Assembly (NCBI GenBank): GCA_030425205.1
Contig: JAUIAP010000031.1
Location: 1 to 64,000 of the forward strand
Length of the DNA: 64,000 nt
DNA from: Anaerolineae bacterium
GTDB lineage: Bacteria; Chloroflexota; Anaerolineae; Promineifilales; Promineifilaceae
Reading direction: 5' to 3'
Positions 58,084-64,000 of this stretch are shown here, piece after piece; position 1 is the first letter of the stretch; the number at the start of each line of letters is the position of its first letter. The position numbers and the translations under genes are program-made. The notes beneath the pieces were generated by a model. That model saw nothing but the letters and a program-made list of their open reading frames with translations. It did not search any database and was not told where the DNA came from.

Positions 58084-59037
58084 ATGACAATACCCCATCT
58101 GCACGAACTGCACAAAGTGGTCGACGACTTGACGCGGCGCAAACAGTACGCGCTGGCGTTTGCGCTCTGTGAGGTCTATCGGCACGTTTTTGACGACGGC
58201 TATTTGCATCATCACTATCTGACGTTGCCGTGGCGGATGGGCGACCTCGACAAAACGGTTGCCTTGATGCGGGAGGCCATTGAGCAGAATCGCTGGATTA
58301 GCACATGGTACATGCAGCAGTTCGGCACGTTTGCCGAGTTTATGGAGGAGCCATCTTTTCAAGCGGTGCTGAGGGAGATACGCAAGGCGGAGCAAGCGTA
58401 TTGGCAGAGCGAGCTGGCGCGGCCGATCACGACTGTACCGAATAATGAGGTTGCCCCATTTCCGCTTCTGATCGCCCTGCACGGCAATGGCCTGAATGCG
58501 AGACATTCGGCCGAAAACTGGTCAGCCGCCACCGAATACGGCTGGCTCACGACCCATCCCGTCGCGCCGAACATCATCGGCTACCATCAACACTGGTGGA
58601 ATGAGATGGCACACTCTGAGCAGACTGTTCTTACACATTTGGCAGCAATACAAGAACAGTTCACCATTGACAATAAAGGCATTGTGCTGGCTGGTTTCTC
58701 GTCAGGTGGACAGGTCGCGCTTCACATGGCGTTGACGGGAGAGACAGGCGCACACGGGTTCCTGCTCGTCGGTGCGGGTGGGCAGCATTTCAGCAAACCA
58801 GAGAGCTATTGGCGATCGCTCATGGCGAATGCACCGGCTGGCTTGCGTGGTGTGATGTGGTACTCTGCCTACGATATGGAGCGGTCTGGTGAGGATGTCA
58901 GCCGGTTGCTGCGGCTGTTTGACGAGCATGAAATTGCAGTGCAGTTTGTTGAACTGAACATCGCGGGGCATGGGTTTTCGGCCGATTTTGGCGAGCAGTT
59001 GCAATTGGGATTAACCTTCGTCACGGGGAGTGCGTGA
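58084..59037 (+). CDS. Alpha/beta hydrolase (esterase-like) with N-terminal helical domain
   Basis: This 317-residue protein has GGAG before the ATG. The first 110 residues are helical, TPR-like (YALAFALCEVYRHVF, DLDKTVALMREAIEQN). The hydrolase domain has 'PLLIALHGNGLNA' as oxyanion strand, the nucleophile Ser206 in GFSSGG, Asp264 (YSAYDMERSGED) as likely acid, and His296 in AGHGFS, a full catalytic triad. No signal peptide is present. It resembles phospholipase/carboxylesterase-type enzymes. The substrate is unknown. Confidence 0.87.
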   Translation: MTIPHLHELHKVVDDLTRRKQYALAFALCEVYRHVFDDGYLHHHYLTLPWRMGDLDKTVALMREAIEQNRWISTWYMQQFGTFAEFMEEPSFQAVLREIRKAEQAYWQSELARPITTVPNNEVAPFPLLIALHGNGLNARHSAENWSAATEYGWLTTHPVAPNIIGYHQHWWNEMAHSEQTVLTHLAAIQEQFTIDNKGIVLAGFSSGGQVALHMALTGETGAHGFLLVGAGGQHFSKPESYWRSLMANAPAGLRGVMWYSAYDMERSGEDVSRLLRLFDEHEIAVQFVELNIAGHGFSADFGEQLQLGLTFVTGSA

Positions 59038-59072
59038 ACACGGTGACCATTCCACCCAAAGCAACAAGCTAG

Positions 59073-60374
59073 TCAAACTGTAGCGTGCGGAACCGACAAC
59101 GTGAGTGGCGTGACAGGCTGTGCGAGATAGGTTCGTAGCAGATCGCCATAGCTGCCACTCGCGCCGAGTCGCGCCAAGACAGCATACAATCCCCACTGGA
59201 GTCGTTGGAGCCAAATCCACTGCGGCGCGAACACCAAATGACGGAGGTTCGGGTTTTTGGGTCCAGAGAACTCGAAGGCACGCCGCACAAATTCGGCCGA
59301 AAAGTGAAACGATGGCGACCAGAACGGCATATACTGATGGCGCAGCAGTTCCCAGTGCAGGTCGTAATCGAAGCGGTGGTCGTTGTGCACCATCCCGATG
59401 TCGCGTAACAGCGGTCGAAAGGCGGCTCGTCTATTGTCGATGATGATCTTTGCCAGTTGGCGTTCTCCTTCGATAAAGTCAGCGTCAAAAACGCGCACCG
59501 CACCAAAGTCGAGAAAGGTGACCCGACCATCAGCCTCGAAAAGATAGTTGCCGGGATGCGGATCTGCGTTGATGCTGCCCAATGCAAATGCACAGCGTAG
59601 GGCGAATTGCAACAGCACATCCGCCGCCGCATGGCGCTGCGTTGCTGAAGCTGACGCGACAAATTGGTAGAAATTCTGTCCGTCATGCCAGCAGGTGGTC
59701 AGCACGCGCCGTGCACTGTGACTGTCGAAGACGGCTGGAATGGCAACCGCTGTATCGTTAGCGAATGCGCTGCGAAAAGCGTTCTGGGCGCTGGCCTCCG
59801 CACGATAGTCGCACTCGGCAGCGATGTTGTCGCGCAATTCGGCCGTTACCGCCTGCCCATCGATGGACGTGACGGTGCTAATCAGTCCACTGAGATGCTG
59901 TAGGCGGCTGAAATCACGCTCGATGGTGGTGCTGATGTGCGGATACTGCACTTTGACAGCGACCTCGTCGTTGCCAAGACGCGCCCGATGCACTTGCCCA
60001 ATCGAAGCGGAGGCGACAGGCTCTAAATCGAAGCGGCTAAATGCAACCGCTGGCGGCTGCCCAAGCTCTGCTTCAATCAGTGCCGTGACTTGCGCGGTGG
60101 GCATCCGCGTTACGCCCAGTTGTAGCATGCGTAATGCCGCGTGTGCATCGGCTGGTAAGATGCCGTCAAAGTAGGACAGAATCTGCCCGACCTTCATCGC
60201 CATCCCCTTCATTTGGTCCAGTTCGGCCGCCAGCACATCCCCCAGCATCCCATCACGACTGCCATCCATCCCCAACCCGCGCCGCACGCCAAGCTGGACG
60301 GCAGAGGAGGCGAGACGACGAGTCGTTTGCAGGCGGGAGAGTAGGGGGCGTTTATCGGCAGTAAAAGGATTCAT
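59073..60374 (-). CDS. UbiB/ABC1/ADCK-family atypical kinase
   Basis: This 433-residue protein shows the family hallmarks: KxGQ motif in 'MAMKVGQILSYFDG', the Ala-rich nucleotide loop 'PVASASIGQVHRA', the Lys strand 'DEVAVKVQYP', the Glu/Asp 'CDYRAEA', the catalytic loop 'INADPHPGNYLF' and 'VTFLDFGAVR'. ADCK/UbiB proteins bind ATP and act in isoprenoid-lipid or quinone metabolism rather than protein phosphorylation. It converges on the hydrolase gene and has no obvious operon partner. No Shine-Dalgarno sequence is seen. Confidence 0.92.
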   Translation of the reverse strand: MNPFTADKRPLLSRLQTTRRLASSAVQLGVRRGLGMDGSRDGMLGDVLAAELDQMKGMAMKVGQILSYFDGILPADAHAALRMLQLGVTRMPTAQVTALIEAELGQPPAVAFSRFDLEPVASASIGQVHRARLGNDEVAVKVQYPHISTTIERDFSRLQHLSGLISTVTSIDGQAVTAELRDNIAAECDYRAEASAQNAFRSAFANDTAVAIPAVFDSHSARRVLTTCWHDGQNFYQFVASASATQRHAAADVLLQFALRCAFALGSINADPHPGNYLFEADGRVTFLDFGAVRVFDADFIEGERQLAKIIIDNRRAAFRPLLRDIGMVHNDHRFDYDLHWELLRHQYMPFWSPSFHFSAEFVRRAFEFSGPKNPNLRHLVFAPQWIWLQRLQWGLYAVLARLGASGSYGDLLRTYLAQPVTPLTLSVPHATV

Positions 60375-60452
60375 GGACTTAGACCGCTGCGAGATTTTGC
60401 ACAGCGATTCTAGCCCGTATCATACCATCGTAAGGACAGGTAAAATAGCCCC

Positions 60453-60572
60453 ATGAATATCATCGGGTTGTCCGCCTTTTACCACGATTCTGCCTGTTGC
60501 CTAATTCAAAACGGCGAGATTGTCGCTGCCGCTGCGGAAGAACGCTTCTCGCGTCGCAAGCATGATCCTGCC
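60453..60572 (+). pseudogene. NodU/CmcH-family carbamoyltransferase, truncated after 40 residues
   Basis: The sequence MNIIGLSAFYHDSACCLIQNG then AAAAEERFSRRKHDPA is an almost perfect carbamoyltransferase N-terminus (the HxxSAC carbamoyl-phosphate motif and EERFxRxKHD). These enzymes are normally about 550-600 residues. Identity stops abruptly near 60572. The remaining 55 codons of the frame are the complement of the PD40 gene ending at 60597. No continuation of the enzyme is found in the rest of the window. A deletion or insertion therefore removed more than 90 percent of the gene. Confidence 0.85.
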
Positions 60573-60596
60573 AACCGCTGCTTTTCGTTAATTGTA

Positions 60597-61313
60597 TCAA
60601 TTGGTGGGAGGCCATGTGGGAGCAGATTCGGCCGATTCCGTTTCCGTCAATTGCCATACTTCTCCATTGCGATACAGCCAAATGTCCTCGTCACGCACAA
60701 ACGCAACCGTGCCATCATCCGACAAAACGGGGGTTGCTAACTCTCCCTCCGTGAACGCTGTCAGCACTGTTACACGTCTGGAGGCAACATAGGTCGCAAG
60801 CTGCGGCACCGCACCAATCGGTTCACTGTAGACAAACACCAGCAATTCCCCATCGGGCGACCACGATGGCCATGCGGCCTGTCCCGTTTGCGTTAGCTGA
60901 AGCGGCTCGCCATCAGGCTGTATTAAAGCCAATAGGTGTGGCTCGCTTTTCTCGCGCTCCCTGAAATCATTTCCACTAGATGACCCAAACCCAATTAGCC
61001 CGCTCGTCTCAATCATGTCAATAACGGCAATGCGTCCGTCCCGTGAACAGGTAACATGCTTGTAGCCACTGCGCTGGCTAAATCCCTCCGCGCCGCGTCC
61101 TGAACTGCGATAAATCCAGTTGAACGTTCGGCCAACGCCGCCACCTGTAAAGTAATAGCTTCCATCACACCACGTGACCGTTTCTATCGAAATCAACCAG
61201 TTTTGCCGCGTTTTCGTCATGCTCGTAAGCGTGCGTGTGCGGTTACGTTGCAGATCAATTTCCTCCACCGCCTCCCCATTCAAATAGGCGAGTTCACTTG
61301 CCGTTTGCCACAT
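60597..61313 (-). CDS. PD40/TolB-like propeller fragment
   Basis: This 238-residue frame shows propeller blades 'AWPSWSPDGELLVFVYSEP' and 'APTWPPTN' at the end. It has no signal peptide or lipobox, although related proteins are secreted. Upstream of the ATG at 61313 the same frame stays open and protein-like (IPSSHHTPRTLMWQTASELAYLNGE) to a TAA about 45 bases back. The gene may thus be the 3' part of a longer protein that lost its N-terminus. Its 3' end abuts the truncated carbamoyltransferase, so both may have been damaged in the same rearrangement. Confidence 0.55.
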   Translation of the reverse strand: MWQTASELAYLNGEAVEEIDLQRNRTRTLTSMTKTRQNWLISIETVTWCDGSYYFTGGGVGRTFNWIYRSSGRGAEGFSQRSGYKHVTCSRDGRIAVIDMIETSGLIGFGSSSGNDFREREKSEPHLLALIQPDGEPLQLTQTGQAAWPSWSPDGELLVFVYSEPIGAVPQLATYVASRRVTVLTAFTEGELATPVLSDDGTVAFVRDEDIWLYRNGEVWQLTETESAESAPTWPPTN

Positions 61314-61526
61314 CAGTGTACGCGGGGTATGGTGCGAACTTGGGATTCGCGCTTAATGGACCTCAAACATAGATGATAAAATGATCACGTTCTGTTGGAT
61401 AGAAAACTCATTGAGAGTTGTTTTAGTTTAACATCATTTTCAACTATCTTGAATTCAATTCGCCACTTAGATATATAGTGGGCTACCTCACTTTAAATGG
61501 CGAAATAGCTGCCTCTGAAGATAATC

Positions 61527-62918
61527 CTAGTTGAGATTAAGCTGTTTAAGAACAAACTTAGTCACGGGGCCGCTGATCTGTTGCAGGATTGGGTTGGCGA
61601 AAGTGCTCGCGATGGTTGTAATAGCGGTAGGGACGAGCTTTGTGAGGCTCTGTAGTAACGTTCCAATCTTTTCGTCGTCTGCCTTATCCCCTTTTTTTGC
61701 CTCTGCCTTAATCGCTTCGACTTTTTGGATGGCATCGGGCATCGCTGCACCAGTGGCCTCTTTCATCATTGTCCTGATAAGCGGCACGAAAAGCTGGTCG
61801 ATTTGGTTATTTAAAACGTTTGTGTTGATTTGGTCGCCGCCAACAATGCTGCCGCCCACGGAGAATGTTCCACCGCTACCAACTTGAATATCGACACCCC
61901 CTACACGCTTATTGCCGCCGATAATATTGTCGTTGCCAATGATGTTGCCGTCACCCGTGATGATGTTTCCCTGACTATCACCCTGAACGATGACGCTGCG
62001 TTCACCACCCGCAATTGCACCATCCCCAATCGCGCCCGCGCCGCTCCCAACGGAGACCTGCATCGGCGGGGGCGGTGTGTTAACAACGGTTGGCTCAGTT
62101 TCTATCCTGAGGTCATCGAACGGTAGATCTTTGGGCTTTAAATCCCCGCCAGCGTAGTAAGCGATGACAAAATTATCGGCGCGGTCAAGTTCAAGAACAG
62201 GATTTTGCACGATTCCCATTTGTGGTGGCACGAGCTCTGGAACACGTCGGCCGACATACTGGCTTACATCAGTTAAACGCACAAAACCATCCTGTCTGGC
62301 AACCGATTTACCCCCTAATGCCTCAAGTAATGCATGGGTGAAAATACTGTGAGGGTAGGCGGCAATGGACTTCTCACTGGCGCGAGAGGAAGCGATAAAC
62401 GCGACCCCACTACCGCTGCCCAACATGTCGAGAGCCTCCTGCGGCATGGCTGACTTGACAAACGTGAGCGACTCAGCTGACTTAATTTGTGTCGGATCAT
62501 AGCCACCCGCGTGGCAGCAATCGAATAGTACGAGCAGCTTCTTGGACGGAATTTTTTTGAGCAAGCGTGCGAACTGTTTTCCTGAGAGTGCAGTCTGACG
62601 TAACTGCTTCGGATCATAGCCATTCGTCAATAAATAGCCTATGTCGTCATGTTCGGTCTGCACCTCTGTACCGTGACCCGAATAGTAGACAATGACTGTT
62701 GATGTTTCGTCCGTGCGTTTTGCCAGACTTTCTAACTCCCTGACAATGCGCTGCACATTTGCATCCTTTTCTGTCAATAAAACAACCTGATCATCTGGGT
62801 AGGCACAAAATGCTTCATTGCTTAAAAAAGCAGCAACATCTTTTGCATCAGTGACGGTGCTTGTTAGATCTGCGCCGACACCGATGATAAGGGCATGACC
62901 CTGTGTGAATAGTGACAT
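61527..62918 (-). CDS. Caspase-like protease with Gly-rich solenoid and helical C-terminal domain
   Basis: This 463-residue protein has three parts. Residues 1-255 are a caspase/metacaspase (C14) domain with catalytic His82 (YYSGHG) and Cys135 (LFDCCHAGG), plus 'VAFIASSRASEKS' and 'SIFTHALLEAL'. A proline linker lies near 281-286. Residues 287-365 are a low-complexity repeat of Gly/Ile/Asn/Asp (GDGNIIGNDNIIGG, then GSIVGGDQIN) that looks like a beta-solenoid or filament-forming segment. Residues 370-463 are helical and contain 'MMKEATGAA' and a hydrophobic end. A similar repeat starts the divergent STAND-like protein at 63162. I infer a death-effector protease activated by co-assembly with that NTPase. 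Confidence 0.87.
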   Translation of the reverse strand: MSLFTQGHALIIGVGADLTSTVTDAKDVAAFLSNEAFCAYPDDQVVLLTEKDANVQRIVRELESLAKRTDETSTVIVYYSGHGTEVQTEHDDIGYLLTNGYDPKQLRQTALSGKQFARLLKKIPSKKLLVLFDCCHAGGYDPTQIKSAESLTFVKSAMPQEALDMLGSGSGVAFIASSRASEKSIAAYPHSIFTHALLEALGGKSVARQDGFVRLTDVSQYVGRRVPELVPPQMGIVQNPVLELDRADNFVIAYYAGGDLKPKDLPFDDLRIETEPTVVNTPPPPMQVSVGSGAGAIGDGAIAGGERSVIVQGDSQGNIITGDGNIIGNDNIIGGNKRVGGVDIQVGSGGTFSVGGSIVGGDQINTNVLNNQIDQLFVPLIRTMMKEATGAAMPDAIQKVEAIKAEAKKGDKADDEKIGTLLQSLTKLVPTAITTIASTFANPILQQISGPVTKFVLKQLNLN

Positions 62919-63161
62919 TATGTTCCCCTTTGAAAATAGCCACGAATTGCGCGAATTACGTGAATTGAATAGCTGTTTTCATTCTTTGTTGGTGAGTTGC
63001 TTAATTCATGGCAACTTCTGCATTAACCGCTGTTTGATGTTCAGGCAGCATTGTAGTTTAAAAATCGATTTGGGTGATTGTCCCACAGTATATGTTGCCA
63101 CATGGATTCCAAAAGAACCTTTTTGTTTCTATCTGGCTGGGAAAGGGTTTACAATGGGGGT

Positions 63162-64000
63162 ATGTCGGAGCAAATCGCACAGACAATTCAGACAGGGTCG
63201 GGTGCAACAGCGATTGGCGCACATAGTCAGGCGGTGGGAGCGGCTGGCGTGTTGATCGGCGGGTCGAGCTATGGGGATATTACGACCAATGTGGCGATTC
63301 AGGGGGCTTCGGAAGCGTTGCTGCAAAAGATCTACGCCGAGTTGAATCGACCAGAAATCGGCGACCTCTTTGAGATCATCGATGATCCGCAACAGCTATT
63401 GCCCACGCTATTTGATGATGTAGCACAATTTGCCAGCCCCTATCGCACAGATTACCGTGAGACGGTGTGGCAATTGTCGCCAAAACATCTGCTGCGGCCG
63501 CTGCTGCTGACAGGCGTGCGCGGGATGGGACGCACGCGCGAGGTGGCAGCGTTTGCCCGCCGACTTTGTGCTGAACGCGGGTGGACGATCTATATCGCCA
63601 AGCCAACGAAAAGCCAACGAATGGGGGAGGTCGCGGGCGTGCCGGTTGATCGAAAAATCTTGCTGATCGTTGAGGAAATCGGCCGATATTCACCCACCTA
63701 CTTAGACCGTCTCAATGCCTTGATCCGTCAATTGCAAAAAGACCCCCAATTAACGCTGGCCGTGATTGCCACGACGACAGCGAGCGCTGCTGAAACGGGC
63801 TGGGAGACAGTCGCCCTGCCCAACTTTTCGACGGCTGGATTGACGCGCTTTCTGGAAGATGTCGCCGCCGTTGCAGGCTTAGCTATCACAACGGCGTCGG
63901 CCGAGCTAGTCACCCGCAGCGATGGGACGCCCAAAACGATTATTGAGAACGTGCGCCATGCCCAGCGCACGGGTGGGGAGATCGGGTTGACTGGTTGGGA
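63162..64000 (+). CDS. STAND/AAA-like NTPase with solenoid-type N-terminus (partial)
   Basis: Frame from ATG 63162 to the window end (279 residues, no stop). Residues 10-40 read 'TGSGATAIGAHSQAVGAAGVLIGG', a repeat like that in the caspase 240 bp away on the other strand. After a helical spacer comes a P-loop-like 'LLLTGVRGMGRTREVAAFARRL' (118-125 is GVRGMGRT, with Arg where Walker A has Lys) and 'KILLIVEEIGRY' in the Walker B position, then a sensor strand 'LAVIATTTAS'. The plan fits a STAND/AAA sensor NTPase. The Lys-to-Arg change may reduce ATP hydrolysis. GGGGG stands immediately before the ATG. The sensor domain is expected downstream, outside the window. Confidence 0.75.
   Translation, partial: MSEQIAQTIQTGSGATAIGAHSQAVGAAGVLIGGSSYGDITTNVAIQGASEALLQKIYAELNRPEIGDLFEIIDDPQQLLPTLFDDVAQFASPYRTDYRETVWQLSPKHLLRPLLLTGVRGMGRTREVAAFARRLCAERGWTIYIAKPTKSQRMGEVAGVPVDRKILLIVEEIGRYSPTYLDRLNALIRQLQKDPQLTLAVIATTTASAAETGWETVALPNFSTAGLTRFLEDVAAVAGLAITTASAELVTRSDGTPKTIIENVRHAQRTGGEIGLTGW

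Larger units (their letters stand above)
1275..63904. repeat. Highly iterated palindrome TCGGCCGA, 73 copies across the window
   Basis: First bases of copies found by reading: 1275, 1578, 1791, 2499, 3180, 3705, 4502, 4604, 5732, 6079, 7412, 8283, 8625, 9297, 9675, 11658, 12836, 13475, 14164, 15374, 16636, 17287, 18051, 19942, 20122, 23764, 24013, 24547, 25027, 26757, 26857, 27283, 29340, 29431, 30496, 31792, 32371, 34270, 35446, 36328, 36798, 37341, 37498, 38059, 41118, 41872, 42333, 43507, 43884, 44402, 45020, 46547, 47686, 47726, 47829, 48526, 49059, 50495, 51026, 51224, 51428, 52154, 54109, 55192, 56606, 57107, 58507, 58978, 59293, 60628, 62247, 63679, 63897. Sixty-eight have A/T on both sides, giving WTCGGCCGAW. 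Within genes the octamer is read as Ser-Ala-Glu/Asp, Ile/Phe-Gly-Arg or Arg-Pro. The count was by eye, so a few copies could be missed. Confidence 0.95.

Noticed and set aside
1-64000. tRNA, rRNA and riboswitches
   Set aside because: I looked for the conserved tRNA T-loop pattern, rRNA core sequences and common riboswitch cores and saw none. This was by eye and could miss divergent cases.

Overview
The window looks like a chromosomal segment of a Chloroflexota bacterium (Anaerolineae or Ardenticatenia type), probably filamentous and heterotrophic. I infer this from gene content only: several AfsR/NB-ARC-TPR regulators, very large secreted beta-helix, PD40 and LamG proteins with a C-terminal membrane anchor, a DUF305 protein, a caspase/STAND pair and a rubredoxin-metallo-beta-lactamase. 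No rRNA or tRNA gene was seen.

The most striking genome-scale signal is a palindromic octamer, TCGGCCGA. I counted 73 copies by eye, about one per 880 bp, where about one copy is expected by chance. In 68 copies the octamer is flanked by A/T on both sides. It lies almost entirely inside genes, on both strands and in different reading frames. It behaves like the cyanobacterial HIP1 repeat but has a different sequence.

Layout. 1-1.3 kb: the end of an NB-ARC-type gene overlapping a TPR gene. 1.5-11.6 kb: a surface and secretion cluster, with a beta-helix protein and a TolB-like propeller on the minus strand, divergent from a subtilisin fused to a beta-helix. 11.6-12.4 kb: decayed genes. 12.5-22.5 kb: an AfsR-like activator, a terpene-cyclase-fold protein with a YcaQ/AlkX-type glycosylase, a frameshifted DUF305 gene, an XRE-NB-ARC-TPR regulator, a MITE-like element made of four serial hairpins, and a GNAT acetyltransferase. 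22.6-37.0 kb: one 4797-residue surface protein. 37.3-41.2 kb: a beta-lactamase-fold lipoprotein, a second beta-helix protein and a receiver-like protein; near-identical palindromes lie at both ends of this segment. 41.3-44.6 kb: a NarL-type two-component system. 44.6-47.7 kb: a WYL regulator operon with a clear operator, an alpha/beta hydrolase and a metallo-beta-lactamase. 47.8-51.3 kb: a small protein paired with a DUF5724/DUF4132-type giant.

51.4-55.9 kb resembles a captured plasmid or prophage segment. It has a replication-like winged-helix protein, a BRO/P22-type antirepressor, a ribbon-helix-helix protein, ParA, an iteron-like repeat block and a 15/16 match to the canonical parS site. 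56.1-61.3 kb: a BNR lipoprotein with a TlpA thioredoxin, an alpha/beta hydrolase, a UbiB-family kinase, a carbamoyltransferase truncated to its first 40 residues and a PD40 fragment. 61.5-64 kb: a caspase-like protease divergent from a STAND-like NTPase that runs off the window. Both proteins carry an unusual Gly/Ile/Asn repeat segment, which suggests one self-assembling immunity or cell-death system.
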